Below, piece by piece: positions 53,015-63,248 of a DNA stretch of 64,000 bases. How positions within the stretch are numbered: the first letter of the stretch is position 1; every line of letters starts with the position of its first letter. A program made the position numbers and the translations under genes. The notes below the pieces were generated by a model. That model saw only the letters and a program-made list of their open reading frames with translations, searched no databases and had not been told where the DNA came from. The stretch is from CBDCYH01 sp965224105 (GTDB taxonomy: Bacteria; Bacteroidota; Rhodothermia; Rhodothermales; JABDKH01). The stretch is from NCBI GenBank assembly GCA_965224105.1, contig CBDCYH010000001.1:930001-994000 (forward strand), in the 5' to 3' direction.

Positions 53015-55667
53015 ATAGCCGCACGACTTTGACGCCGAGGTCCCCTAACAACTCATCAGCAAGCCAATCGTGGCACGTAAACAAGAACACCTGACGCTTT
53101 TCTGACACCTTGCGTAAGACGGAGTACCCCTTCTTTCTGCGCTGCAAGTCCCAATTGACAAAGACCTCGTCGAGCATCATTGGGAGCCGTTCGATCGCAT
53201 GATCAAGTCGATCGGCCAGGGCAAACCTCAAGCAGAGGAACACCTGATCCTGAATACCGCGACTCAACGGGTAGTCCACCAGATGATAGGCACCCTGATC
53301 GTCCTCAAGGACTAGTTCGCTCTCATCATTTATCATAAGTGATCGGTACCTGCCTCCCGTGATTGCCCTTATGTAGTCGGCAGTAGTTCCCAGCAATTCA
53401 GGTTCGACTCGTTCTTTGAATTCCAGGTCTACGGATTCTATTATCTCCGCCATCAGCGCTAGCTGGTCGCGACGGAACTTCAGCTCATCCAGCTGTTCGG
53501 TGAGCTCCACCAACTCGCCGCGAAGATCCGTTACCTGGGGAAGATTCATGTTTGTATTCAAGTGCTCTGACAACTGGGCATAGCGAACCTGCCAGTTTCC
53601 GAGTTTCTTACGCCGCCTTTCCATCTCCAACGCTGCTCTTTCCTGCTGATCCGCATCCAGAAGCGACCCGTTCCTGTTCCGAGCATCGGCGAGCAAAGAT
53701 TCGCTTTCGGGATAATCCGCGGCAAGCTCTTTTTCGTACAGGAGCATATCCTGTCGCGCCTTGCGGGCCTTTTGCACAGCACGGACTCCGTCGTCAATAC
53801 TGCTATTGCCTGCATCAGCCAATGATTGCTCTACCAACTCCTTTCTGGTCGATACAGCCTTCTTTCTGCCTACCAAGTCAGTGATGGTATTCTTAACGGT
53901 CGAGATTCGTTCTTGGGCGACGGTGTACCTCGAGAGTTTTGTCTCTGCGATTCGGATTGCCTCTGCATACGCGTTGTATGCATCTGAAAGACTCCCCTCC
54001 ACACCCACTGCATTGGCACGAGCGAAATTTTTAAACTCGTTCCGGACCGATTCCAATTGGGACTCCATCACTGTAACCGATGAGGATGTCTTTCTGAATC
54101 TATCCGCGGTCTCGCGGATCCCCAGCATCTTCTTTAACTGCTCCTCATAACCGGGCTTGTCAGGAATTGCAGACAACGGAAGTTCTCGCGCAAAAGAAAG
54201 TTTGTGCTCTTCAATTTGGGCATTGATTTCGGTTGTGTCCCATCTCGCAAGCTCCGCACGAAGCATGCGGATGCTCTTCGCAGTGAGAAAGAGTCGCACG
54301 AGCGACACAAACAGAAGCAGTCCGCCAATTCCGAGCAGGACCGGAGTACCTGATGCAGAAAGGATAGTGACAATTACCGTTGCAATTCCGAGTAGCGCTG
54401 CCACACCCCACGAAAGGAACGAACTTGCGGGAGGCATCTTCTCGTTGATGGCATCGGATTGCTTCGTCGCCTCGATCCGCTCGTCTAGTAGACTGTCCAG
54501 GGTTCGTGCAATCCTTTCGAGTTTCGCTTCATCCACTGTGTCGAGTACATCCACGAGCTCTGCGCGCGGGAATCCCAGAATCCTGCACCTCTCCTCCAAC
54601 TCGTCCTCCAGCTCAACGAGGAGATTCACCTTATCCTGGTACCGACATGCATTGACCTCCGATTGCGTAATCCGATTCCGCCACTCCGCAAACTCGGCAC
54701 TGCTTGCAAGCAATCGGCGATCATTATCCGTAAATGCATGCAAGGTTTCTTCCAGCTTTTTTTCTTCATCGCGAAGGAGCCTGAGCTGGCGATCCAAGTC
54801 TGCCAAATCCCCTGATGCCTGCGCCAACCACTTGGTCGGTTCCAGTGGCAGGTCGTCGAAGTGCTCTGCGTGCTGCGCGGCCAGGCGCAGGGCTCTGACC
54901 TTTCGATCCAGCTTAACTATCGGATTCAGTTTGCGAGCGAACTGCAATTTCTCATCGAGGGCAGATAGCTCGCTGGTTCCTATAGCAATCTGCTCTTCCA
55001 GATCTTGCAACTCCCGCTCGGTCGCGCGAAAGTCTTGCTCCCGTTTGCGCGCAACTGATATCTCGCGCTTCAGTTCGTTGATGCGGGCCATCAGCTGTTT
55101 ACTTTTCGGCTTGCCTCGCCTGTCAGCCCGCCACAGTTGGTTCGCTTCGTCGCGCAACGAAGAGACGACCTCCGCGGCCTGGCGAAACCGCTCGAAGCCT
55201 AAATTTCCAAGTAACCCGTCGGTTGCCGACGTCCACGTTCCCGCGTCAACATCAATCATGTCTGCTAGATCGAGAGCAAACACCTCTCTGAACATTTCGG
55301 CGTCAACCCCCTTGATGTCGGGAGCGGGACGGTTCTCAACGTCTTGCGCACTATGAAACAATCCAGCGCCCACATCCACTCTCCCGCTCGGCGAGGAGTC
55401 CAGCTTGCGCGTAACCGTTACCCGCTGCTTGTCGTTCGTGAGATAGGTTAGACTTCCCGCAATGTGTGAGCCACTTGCAGGTGCGTACTCGTGGTTTCCG
55501 AGACGCCGCGTTTCGAATCCAAATAGCTGCGTCTGAACAAAAGAGAACAACGTTGACTTGCCTGCTTCATTAGGCCCTACGATACACACAATCGGATGAC
55601 CAAGGTCTCCTATTGCCACATCTGCAAGCTGACCGTACGCCGATATGTTGATCTCAACTATCGTCAA
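53013..55667 (-). CDS. Rad50/SbcC-like ATPase (YhaN-like)
   Basis: An 884-residue SMC-related ATPase. Walker A is GPNEAGKS at residues 31-38 (VGPNEAGKSTLFSF). Long coiled coils flank a central part that holds two hydrophobic segments (about 415-465, including ALLGIATVIVTIL and LLGIGGLLLFVSLVRLFL), which is characteristic of the YhaN family rather than SbcC. The C-terminal lobe has the LSRGIQDQVFLCLRFAL signature and Walker B/D-loop MMLDEVFVNWD. Together with the neighbouring phosphodiesterase it would form an Mre11-Rad50-like pair acting on DNA ends, possibly at the membrane. The start TTG at 55667 overlaps the upstream stop by 4 bases, so translation is coupled. Confidence 0.9.
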   Translation of the reverse strand: MTIVEINISAYGQLADVAIGDLGHPIVCIVGPNEAGKSTLFSFVQTQLFGFETRRLGNHEYAPASGSHIAGSLTYLTNDKQRVTVTRKLDSSPSGRVDVGAGLFHSAQDVENRPAPDIKGVDAEMFREVFALDLADMIDVDAGTWTSATDGLLGNLGFERFRQAAEVVSSLRDEANQLWRADRRGKPKSKQLMARINELKREISVARKREQDFRATERELQDLEEQIAIGTSELSALDEKLQFARKLNPIVKLDRKVRALRLAAQHAEHFDDLPLEPTKWLAQASGDLADLDRQLRLLRDEEKKLEETLHAFTDNDRRLLASSAEFAEWRNRITQSEVNACRYQDKVNLLVELEDELEERCRILGFPRAELVDVLDTVDEAKLERIARTLDSLLDERIEATKQSDAINEKMPPASSFLSWGVAALLGIATVIVTILSASGTPVLLGIGGLLLFVSLVRLFLTAKSIRMLRAELARWDTTEINAQIEEHKLSFARELPLSAIPDKPGYEEQLKKMLGIRETADRFRKTSSSVTVMESQLESVRNEFKNFARANAVGVEGSLSDAYNAYAEAIRIAETKLSRYTVAQERISTVKNTITDLVGRKKAVSTRKELVEQSLADAGNSSIDDGVRAVQKARKARQDMLLYEKELAADYPESESLLADARNRNGSLLDADQQERAALEMERRRKKLGNWQVRYAQLSEHLNTNMNLPQVTDLRGELVELTEQLDELKFRRDQLALMAEIIESVDLEFKERVEPELLGTTADYIRAITGGRYRSLMINDESELVLEDDQGAYHLVDYPLSRGIQDQVFLCLRFALADRLDHAIERLPMMLDEVFVNWDLQRRKKGYSVLRKVSEKRQVFLFTCHDWLADELLGDLGVKVVRL

Positions 55668-56887
55668 CGCCTTCTTATTTCTGATGATCGGTCGAAACGT
55701 TCTACTATCCTGATGTCGATCTGGTCTATTAGCACGGCAAGGGTCTCATCGTTAACGTCTGCATCGGTCGCGAGCTGATCGGGCAGGAACTCACGGGCCG
55801 TCTTGACTGACATGCCGGCTACCCTCATGATCAACTCGCTAACCAGGTGTCGCTGCGCTTTGATCTCCTCAAGATCAACAGGGAGATGCGTCTTTGTCAC
55901 GTCAAGCTCCAGGTCCAGCACCTCCAACCGTTCCTTTAGGTTCAGCTCGAAGTTTTTCCTTTCTGCTTCAGATGCAAGCTGCGTTGATTGATGACACGGC
56001 CCGACTAGACGTACGCGAACGCAGAAGTCGGAGGCTTCAGGATGCTCAGCAAGAGCAGCCTGTACAGTTGAAACTACCACCTCCTCCAGATCAACAACCG
56101 TCTCCAGAGAGACCAGGTCCTGTAGGTCCACATCAATCCAAACCAGGTTGCTAAGAGGAACGTTTTCAACGTTGGTGACATCGTCGTCTATGGTTACAAA
56201 GAGTCCTCCACGGATCCCGGATTCGCGATACGATCTCCCTTGCGGTGTCCCGCAGTACCACGCCTTGGCAGCCGAGTCAACGCATTGACTCTCGTGGATG
56301 TGACCCAGCGCCCAGTAGTTGTAGTTCCTGGAGGCAAGGTCGGCTATCGAACAAGGTGCATATTTATCGTAGTTATCCGCCTTTTCCACGCCCGCCACGT
56401 ATGCGTGCACTACGCCCACGGTAACTTCTCCTGGCCGAGCCTCTGGAAACGTCGAAACTAAATTCAAGCTCACCGATGTGGATTCGTGGCCCGCTGCGAG
56501 AATGCGCAGCCGTGTCAGACCTTTGTCCACTACAGTATCGACAATGTCCGATCCAGATGCGACGACAACTCCAGCAGGTAGCTTCGGAAGCAGACTATTG
56601 CTCACCCGGCTGTCGTGATTGCCTGTTGCATAGACCACCACCACGGAGGCCGACAGTAGCCGTTGGATTTGTCGGATTAGCCACCGCTCGGTTTGCAGGG
56701 AGAGGTAATCAGAATCCATCAAATCTCCAGCGATCAGGAATGCATCTACCTCTCGCTCCAATGCGACGGTAACAGCACGTTCGAAGGACTGCAACAAACT
56801 CTCGGTCAAAGACCGACGGACGTCGGGACCGCGCGTTCGAAACGTCGAATCAAAATGAACATCGGCTATATGAAAGAGCTTGATCAC
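55664..56887 (-). CDS. Mre11/SbcD-like metallophosphoesterase (YhaO-like)
   Basis: A 407-residue DNA-repair-type phosphodiesterase. The two-metal motifs run in order: D9 and H11 in HIADVHFDS, GDLMDSD, GNHDSRVS, VVHAY, and GHIHESQ. A C-terminal region of ~130 residues caps the catalytic core, as in YhaO/SbcD. The start is taken as GTG 56887, which overlaps the addA-like stop as GTGA. The longer frame to 56932 adds a basic stretch within the upstream gene and is rejected. It pairs with the YhaN-like ATPase encoded next, and its placement after AddAB suggests that all four proteins handle double-strand breaks. Confidence 0.9.
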   Translation of the reverse strand: MIKLFHIADVHFDSTFRTRGPDVRRSLTESLLQSFERAVTVALEREVDAFLIAGDLMDSDYLSLQTERWLIRQIQRLLSASVVVVYATGNHDSRVSNSLLPKLPAGVVVASGSDIVDTVVDKGLTRLRILAAGHESTSVSLNLVSTFPEARPGEVTVGVVHAYVAGVEKADNYDKYAPCSIADLASRNYNYWALGHIHESQCVDSAAKAWYCGTPQGRSYRESGIRGGLFVTIDDDVTNVENVPLSNLVWIDVDLQDLVSLETVVDLEEVVVSTVQAALAEHPEASDFCVRVRLVGPCHQSTQLASEAERKNFELNLKERLEVLDLELDVTKTHLPVDLEEIKAQRHLVSELIMRVAGMSVKTAREFLPDQLATDADVNDETLAVLIDQIDIRIVERFDRSSEIRRR

Positions 56888-59800
56888 TTGACTAAGATGG
56901 ACTTTCCGGTGCTTGCCACGTACAGTGAACAACTAGTTGCAGGTTCGCCAGTTATTTTTTCCCACATGTCAGCATAGGCAGCTACCTGCCCACCGTAGGC
57001 TCGTGCAAGTGTTGCCTCTTTTTCTGGTGTGTCAACTACTTGCGTTTTGTAATCCACAATGTGCCAACCAGACTTATTCTTGTAAATCAAATCAATGGTA
57101 CCACGCCGGATTGTTGACTCGCCATCCGCTGCATCCGCAACGGGGACTTCTGTAAATACTGATTCCGCTTCGTTGATGTTCTTATACAGACGACTAGCCT
57201 TGAATGTCGGAACGACGTCGCGCAAGCTTTCAGCTGCTGCGGTACTCCACCCGCGAGTTTTGACCACAGTTTCAGTGATCGTGTTACTGTCCATCTCCGG
57301 ATGAACCACACACAGTTCGAGCAATTCGTGTACAGTGGTACCGTACTCCGTACCAAGGCCCTCCAGTTCATGCAGCGAACCAGATTCTTTCGACGGATTC
57401 TCAATGCTGATTACCGGCGACGCTTGCCGGGCAAGCTGTTCGAGATTGGCTTTGACGATCTCCTCCAGGTCATACCGCGATTCCTTCGCGGGTTGTCGGG
57501 AGGGGTGCACCTTCAGTGGGAGATCATCGGCGTTCGCGGTCGCGGTTCGCAGGGCAGACCAGACGCCAGAAGTTGAACTGGTCGGATTAACTGAGACCAC
57601 GAGAAGCTCTTTCGCCCGTGTTGCGGCGACGTACTTCAGACGAAGCTTCTGTTCTTCATCTGCGCCTTTCTCGTTGGTCCGATCCTGTTCCCAACCAGGA
57701 GGAGCACCCCGTAGTCGGCTGCCAGTCGTGATTGGTAGAGAAAGATATTCTTCCTTCTCTCCCCTATAGAAATGGCACTTCACCGCACCCGATGAGTCTT
57801 TTGCACGATCCATCAAAAACACTACACAGGCTTCCAGTCCCTTGGCCTGGTGGATGTTCATTATTCGGACGGCATTACCCGAGCTAGCCGATAACGAGCC
57901 CATGTAAAATCGTTTTTCATCAGTTGCGATGAGGTTGTGTGTTTCATTCAAAATCTGAATCCAGTCGAGACCGGAGGCTTCAAGCTGCCTTGCAAAATTC
58001 AGGTAGCGAATGAGCGTACCAGCTCGGCTATCACCCTGGCTACCAGCTGCGGCACAAGCCAACAATCCGCTCTGATCCAATATCAGTTCTATTGCTTCGC
58101 ATGCCGGTCTTTCTGTTAGTGCACGTTCGAACTCCTGCATTATTCGCACAGCTGTGTTAAAGCGCTCCGTGGTCGGCGACTCCGTCTTCGAAATCGGCTG
58201 CGTGAAATTTACCGGATGCTTTCTGTCTCTGAATAATTCTTCCAGCTCTGGATCGGTAAATGAAAACATTGGTCCACGCAGGACCTCAAGAAAACTCACA
58301 GGGTTGTCCGGCCGCGCGATACTATCTAATATTGCGACCAAATACCGCAGGTCGATCGATTGCCCCATCCGCTCTCCACCGGTTAGGTCCACGGGGATCC
58401 CAAGATTCTCCAGTTCTTTTGCAAAGTAGCCGAGGTGGCTGTTCGTCGTCGCCAAAATTAGAAAGTCGGAAGGCTTACAGTCTCTCAATTCAGTATTTCC
58501 TGCCAGGCATTCGGCGATATAACCAGCTACGATTAACGCTTCTTCTTGCGGCGAACCGAACCTACCATCGACGAAGATCCGCAGGATCGGGCCGAGCTCC
58601 ATCTCATCCTCATAGTACGGCACCAACGAGGCAGCAACGGCCTGCGTGCTTGACGCCGACCTTTGGAATTCAATGGAGAATGTATCGTTGAGTTTTTTAG
58701 TGAGAGATGCACGTGATCGAAAGCTCTGCTCAAGACGCAAAACTAATCCGCCAGATTCCTCCAGGATCGAAACCACGTCTTTAAAGATCCGGATGTCAGC
58801 CCTGCGAAAACGATAGATAGATTGTTTATCATCGCCTACGACGAACAGAGATCCCGGAGTTGGACGAAGGGAACGCCAATCTTCACTCCAATTATCCGAC
58901 GTTAGATACAAAGCAATTTTCGATTGGACCGGATCGGTGTCCTGGAATTCGTCTATCAAAAGGTACTTTGTCCGACTCCTGAAAAAGTCGGCGACTTCCT
59001 TTTTCGTCGCAAGCATTCGATGGGTTCTTAGCAACAAATCATCGAATGACATTAATCCCAGGTCACGTCGCTTTTCGCTATAGAATGCCAGCCCCTCATC
59101 CAGCAGCGGGGCGACAATAGAATACACGTATTCGCGCCAACATCTCAGCGGTTCAGCAAGTAGATTCGCGATAGGATCATTAAGCGTCTTCCCTGTACTG
59201 TTTACAAAATCCTTCTTGACGCGAAATTTCGGCGATTCCCATTCCATCAGGTAATCCGCAATTTCCGCGCTGGATGCGTCGACCAGGGTTTCCAGGATTT
59301 GATCTGATTTCAATAATCGAACAACCGAGGCATTATTCCTGTCAGCAGCTGGACTTAGCCTCGCCTTACTACGAGTCAATTGTATTGCCAGCGCTGCCAC
59401 TGTGGACGAAAGATCAGGCTCGTCCTGGTTCGGATCAGCTTGTTTGAGGGGCAGATCGGCGTACTCGTATCTGACGCCGAAGGCTGCAAGCAGGTCGGCA
59501 GGCCCTAGTCGAAGCGAGACCAGCTGTTGAATTCGGCCAGGCTCGTCCTCCGCCACGCGATCCATGAATTCAAACCACGCCTCCCGCCGGAGTTTTAATT
59601 CCTCGCGCTCGTCGAGCTCGACGAAGTCAGGAGTTACGCCTGCGGCAAACGGTTTTTGGCGGAGCATCTGCGAGCAGAACCCGTGAATCGTACCCACGTA
59701 CGCCTGGTCGTAAACTTTCAGTGCGTCACCCAGGCGTATTTTTGCCTCGCCTGATGTTGTTCCTGCGCGGGCACTAAGTGCATTTACAAATCGACCCCGT

Positions 59801-60015
59801 AGTTCCCCGGCAGCTTTTTTCGTAAACGTGATTGCTGCAATGTCTCCCGGCTGCGCCCTGCCAGTCTCAATCAGCGCAACCATCCTGTCAACTAGCGACT
59901 TCGTCTTTCCTGATCCGGCACTAGCAAGCACCGCGACACATCGGTCAAGCTCGGAGACAATCTGGTCGCGCGCCGCTTGATCCGCAAGGACGACTTCTGG
60001 CATCGCCGTTGTCAT
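56884..60015 (-). CDS. addA: AddA-like UvrD/RecB helicase-nuclease
   Basis: A 1043-residue superfamily 1A helicase of the AddA/RecB type. Walker A is ASAGSGKT at residues 31-38, motif II is LIDEFQDTDPVQ, and the FDDLLLRTH and YVAATRAKELLVV segments are typical of the family. The C-terminal ~150 residues contain the PD-(D/E)XK nuclease core, RGTIDLIYKNKSG with IVDYKTQ. With AddB it would form the helicase-nuclease that resects double-strand breaks to a Chi-like site before recombination. It starts at ATG 60015 within the addB stop (ATGA). AddA is usually ~1200 residues, so this one is on the short side but complete in motifs. Confidence 0.9.
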   Translation of the reverse strand: MTTAMPEVVLADQAARDQIVSELDRCVAVLASAGSGKTKSLVDRMVALIETGRAQPGDIAAITFTKKAAGELRGRFVNALSARAGTTSGEAKIRLGDALKVYDQAYVGTIHGFCSQMLRQKPFAAGVTPDFVELDEREELKLRREAWFEFMDRVAEDEPGRIQQLVSLRLGPADLLAAFGVRYEYADLPLKQADPNQDEPDLSSTVAALAIQLTRSKARLSPAADRNNASVVRLLKSDQILETLVDASSAEIADYLMEWESPKFRVKKDFVNSTGKTLNDPIANLLAEPLRCWREYVYSIVAPLLDEGLAFYSEKRRDLGLMSFDDLLLRTHRMLATKKEVADFFRSRTKYLLIDEFQDTDPVQSKIALYLTSDNWSEDWRSLRPTPGSLFVVGDDKQSIYRFRRADIRIFKDVVSILEESGGLVLRLEQSFRSRASLTKKLNDTFSIEFQRSASSTQAVAASLVPYYEDEMELGPILRIFVDGRFGSPQEEALIVAGYIAECLAGNTELRDCKPSDFLILATTNSHLGYFAKELENLGIPVDLTGGERMGQSIDLRYLVAILDSIARPDNPVSFLEVLRGPMFSFTDPELEELFRDRKHPVNFTQPISKTESPTTERFNTAVRIMQEFERALTERPACEAIELILDQSGLLACAAAGSQGDSRAGTLIRYLNFARQLEASGLDWIQILNETHNLIATDEKRFYMGSLSASSGNAVRIMNIHQAKGLEACVVFLMDRAKDSSGAVKCHFYRGEKEEYLSLPITTGSRLRGAPPGWEQDRTNEKGADEEQKLRLKYVAATRAKELLVVSVNPTSSTSGVWSALRTATANADDLPLKVHPSRQPAKESRYDLEEIVKANLEQLARQASPVISIENPSKESGSLHELEGLGTEYGTTVHELLELCVVHPEMDSNTITETVVKTRGWSTAAAESLRDVVPTFKASRLYKNINEAESVFTEVPVADAADGESTIRRGTIDLIYKNKSGWHIVDYKTQVVDTPEKEATLARAYGGQVAAYADMWEKITGEPATSCSLYVASTGKSILVK

Positions 60016-62819
60016 TTAACCCCCTTTATCCATGCGTTCATGAGCTCGAGCACAGCATCATCCGAGGACTGCACTTCTCCAACCGTCTTATCCGTAATAA
60101 GCTCGCGCGCGCAGATGTTATTGTAATCACACCAGTCACACGCTTTAGCGTCCCTGGACATATGGGGAAACACGCCGGCGTGGGCAAGGTCGGCCACTGG
60201 CCTCAGGGTTTGTGCAACCTGCGCCCGCTCTGGGACGGGTGCAAGGTGTCTGCGTCCCCGCCCCCGACTGCTCGCCATCCAGTACCCACCCCGCGTTACC
60301 TTTTTCTTCTTATTGTCCGACATCGCATCATATGCAAATCCGTAGATAAACCACTGGAGGTTGGCTCCGCCATCAAGCAGGTTGCCCGGCTTGAACCAGT
60401 CTCCGCCGGTCTTGTAATCCCAAACGATATAGCCCTCTTCGTCTTCATCAATCCGATCGATCTTGCCTCGAAGGTTGAGCACAAAATCAGCATCGAGCTC
60501 CACGAACACATCCTGGTCGGAACCGAATCCCAACTCGAATTCCACCGGCGTCAACTCCGGTTCTTCCGCCCAGCTCCGCAAAAAGATATGGGCGCTTCGA
60601 CGTAGCATCTCTTTCTCATACGCAAATGACGCGCGCGACTTCACCGGAATCTGCAGAAGGTGCGTCTCGACCATTTCCTCAAACAGAGCGTCGATCATGG
60701 CAGCGTGTCGCTGATAATCAGGACGTTCTCCTTTCTTTTGCAACGCCTCGGCAAACCGCTGATACAACTCATGCAGAAAACTCCCCCTTTGACGGTTGTC
60801 CAGCCATTTGTACTCTTCGTCACCATCATCATCCGGCCTCGTTATTCGAAGCATCCGACGAATGAAGTACCGGTACGGGCACTTGACCAGCGTCTCCAGG
60901 TCTGAGGCACTGACTTTCTCTCCCGCATCCTTGATCCCCACAGATACGCCCGGAACAACCCCGCTGTACTCGTCCATGGCGAGTTTTGCTCGATCCACAT
61001 TCATTGCGGCGTGCGTTTCCGGAAACGCGTGCCGGCACAATTGGTCTGCGTTCGCAGCGCGGGCCTCAGCCAGAATAAACGCCGTCGCACTGATTGCCAC
61101 CTGTGGGTCTGGTTGTACATGCCGCGTATGACTGGAGACACCAGGTTGTTGGCGGGCGAGTGCCACCAAAGGCGTAGGTTCGATTTGTCCGCCCTCGAGC
61201 GCGTCGAAGCGTCGTGAAATTAAGTATGCGTCGCCGTGCGTGCGATTCAGTGATCTGGTAAAAAACCATCGCGCATCTGCAGGAGTTGTTTCATTCCACT
61301 TTGCTTCGCTATCTGCGCCATCCGCTGGTGAGGCACCTGTTGAGCCTGGAAAGGTTTCATCATCCAGACCGACAAAAAAAGTAAATCCTCGTCCGCTAAA
61401 TCCCGCTCGCTCGATGGGCACGGCGTACATGGCATCCGGCCGTGCAACCGCGGCGCTTACCCGGTTGTGCAGCAGCAGATCGGAGACAAATCGCGCAAAA
61501 TCTCCAACCGTTCCACTCCTTTCTGAGCTTGACAAATTGCCAAGTCGATCCATAATCGCTTGCTTAGCTTCTTTGTCTCTGGTCGTGAAAGTTTGGCAGT
61601 TGGTTTTCAGAAACCGCATCAGTCCCCGAACAAAACTTTGCCAGTTCGACGATGGCTTGACATTTTCCAGCAGACTAAGAATGACGCCAGCATCGGAAGC
61701 GTGTGAAAACAAGTCAGGCTGATCCCCGCCGGTTGGGCGAGCTGCTCCCAATTCAAGCAAATGGTTTCGCAGATTCTCCATCCCCGACGGCAATCTTTTA
61801 TCAAGCACATACTCGGCCAGGCGATAGGCAGGACGGTCCGGAACGAGACTTAGACCGCGAGACTGAAGCAACTCAACCAAGAGGCGCTTTTTCCACCCAG
61901 ACTCCAGCCACCGAAGGTATGCTTGCAACAACCGCCCGGGCACTGTGAGCCTACTGGGATATCCCTCGGAAAAAGAGATTGGTACTGTGCTCGCCTGCGC
62001 CAATAACAAGGGGAGGTATGTGCCCCGACTCGAGTAAACGATTTCCACATCGCCCATGGGAATCTTCCGGGTAATTACCTCTCGCACAATCCCGCTGATC
62101 TCGGTTCGCTCATCGTCCGCATCGACAACGTGGAGATTTCCATCTACGAGATCCTGAATTTCGAAGGCCGAAGCATCACGCATATTTTCTTCGCGGGATG
62201 AAAACTGTCCTGCAGCAGTCCAGGCAGGAGCTTCCCCAATTGCCACATCAGAACCAACCAGCGACATCTCCGGACAGGCTGCTCGCAGGAATATCGACTC
62301 GAGGGGTGACAGCCGTGTGTCAGCCAAAATCCATGCAAGATTTTGCGGCGGCCGATCAACCACCGCATCCAGCGCCGTGAGGTACGCAACGCGCTCGTCT
62401 GCCCGGCCGGCAAGTTTCACTTCATACTTAGCGTTGAGATCTGCCAGGCGGCCACGGGTGAAAGGGTCCACTCCGGATAGCCGCGTAGCGCGCAACGCAG
62501 AATAAACAGCGGATATAACTCCCGGTGTAATACGAACGTCTCCGGCAAATCGGCGGGCAAGGGACTGATCATCCGTAAGAATGTCTGCCACGATTACCAG
62601 TCCCTGATCCCGAGAGATCATGTTGGCGGCAACCAGTGGCACCTGTTGCTGGGCGAATCCGAGTGGCGTTACGAACCGGAGATTGGCAGTAGCGATTCCG
62701 TTAGCGGACAGCGATGTCCACGTGTTCGATCCAACCTGAAGGCTAGGAACAAACACCCATTTTTCTGCGATGGGATGGGTAGAACAGATCATACGGATCT
62801 GCTCAAGGAGGTGCCGCAT
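60012..62819 (-). CDS. addB: AddB-like PD-(D/E)XK nuclease subunit
   Basis: A 935-residue partner of AddA. There is no clear Walker A; the N-terminal two-thirds is a degenerate helicase-like region, as in AddB. The C-terminal nuclease shows GKIDRIDEDEEG and IVWDYKTGG. Four cysteines expected to hold an iron-sulfur cluster are present: one in VKCPYRYFIRRM and three near the end, C894, C897 and C903 (CDWCDYNNIC). This arrangement, C...C-x2-C-x5-C, is that of AddB. It is the first gene of the four-gene operon; the start is the ATG at 62819, and its promoter must lie in the 85 bases before the terminator of the neighbouring small gene. Confidence 0.88.
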   Translation of the reverse strand: MRHLLEQIRMICSTHPIAEKWVFVPSLQVGSNTWTSLSANGIATANLRFVTPLGFAQQQVPLVAANMISRDQGLVIVADILTDDQSLARRFAGDVRITPGVISAVYSALRATRLSGVDPFTRGRLADLNAKYEVKLAGRADERVAYLTALDAVVDRPPQNLAWILADTRLSPLESIFLRAACPEMSLVGSDVAIGEAPAWTAAGQFSSREENMRDASAFEIQDLVDGNLHVVDADDERTEISGIVREVITRKIPMGDVEIVYSSRGTYLPLLLAQASTVPISFSEGYPSRLTVPGRLLQAYLRWLESGWKKRLLVELLQSRGLSLVPDRPAYRLAEYVLDKRLPSGMENLRNHLLELGAARPTGGDQPDLFSHASDAGVILSLLENVKPSSNWQSFVRGLMRFLKTNCQTFTTRDKEAKQAIMDRLGNLSSSERSGTVGDFARFVSDLLLHNRVSAAVARPDAMYAVPIERAGFSGRGFTFFVGLDDETFPGSTGASPADGADSEAKWNETTPADARWFFTRSLNRTHGDAYLISRRFDALEGGQIEPTPLVALARQQPGVSSHTRHVQPDPQVAISATAFILAEARAANADQLCRHAFPETHAAMNVDRAKLAMDEYSGVVPGVSVGIKDAGEKVSASDLETLVKCPYRYFIRRMLRITRPDDDGDEEYKWLDNRQRGSFLHELYQRFAEALQKKGERPDYQRHAAMIDALFEEMVETHLLQIPVKSRASFAYEKEMLRRSAHIFLRSWAEEPELTPVEFELGFGSDQDVFVELDADFVLNLRGKIDRIDEDEEGYIVWDYKTGGDWFKPGNLLDGGANLQWFIYGFAYDAMSDNKKKKVTRGGYWMASSRGRGRRHLAPVPERAQVAQTLRPVADLAHAGVFPHMSRDAKACDWCDYNNICARELITDKTVGEVQSSDDAVLELMNAWIKGVK

Positions 62820-62904
62820 AAGTAGCGCTTTGTGTTGCGCTACAATAAACCCATGCCGCCTGGTAATGTGCGGTCGACGGGCTGCGTTTCGCGTGAAGCT
62901 TAAA

Positions 62905-62941
62905 CAAAAAAAGCCGAGGTGGACTCGACTTTTTCTCGGCT
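62905..62941 (-). terminator. Terminator after the 76-residue gene
   Basis: On the minus strand, just 11 bases past the stop at 62953, AGCCGAG (62941-62935) pairs with CTCGGCT (62918-62912) across a 16-base loop, followed by a run of seven T residues (62911-62905). It separates the small gene from the addB operon. Confidence 0.75.
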
Positions 62942-62952
62942 GCTATGCTCTA

Positions 62953-63183
62953 CTACTGTTGCTGCTGCTCGGCTGGAGGAAGCTGATCGTACAACGTCTT
63001 GAGTCTGATGAGGACCCGAGCGGCCATCGTGGCCGCGTTGGAGAAATCGTCCATGCCCACGCGGGGGTCCTGCAGACCTTCCGTGAGATACGTGATAAGT
63101 TCCTGGTACCACCTCTCGAGCGTAGCGAGCTCGCCTTTTCGGCGATCCTCGAGTTCGAGCTGGGTGCGTTGGTCCCTCATCAT
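62953..63183 (-). CDS. Small helical protein of unknown function
   Basis: A 76-residue, charged, probably all-helical protein (RTQLELEDRRKGELATLERW, then DPRVGMDDFSNAATMAARVL) with a glutamine-rich tail of four Q. I do not recognise a family. No signal peptide or membrane helix is seen. A terminator directly after the stop, on the same strand, supports it as a real gene. It follows the YgjP-like gene by 65 bases. The start could be either of two adjacent ATG codons. Confidence 0.6.
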   Translation of the reverse strand: MMRDQRTQLELEDRRKGELATLERWYQELITYLTEGLQDPRVGMDDFSNAATMAARVLIRLKTLYDQLPPAEQQQQ

Positions 63184-63248
63184 GGGGCGTTCCTGGATAG
63201 AGTGAGCATATTATCAGATAATCGGTAAGCCACAGTCCAGCTTAAACC

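Noticed and set aside
54157..55356. Long 399-residue open frame on the plus strand inside the ATPase gene
   Set aside because: It is antisense to the well-supported YhaN-like gene, is extremely serine- and arginine-rich, and has no recognisable domain; a typical shadow frame.
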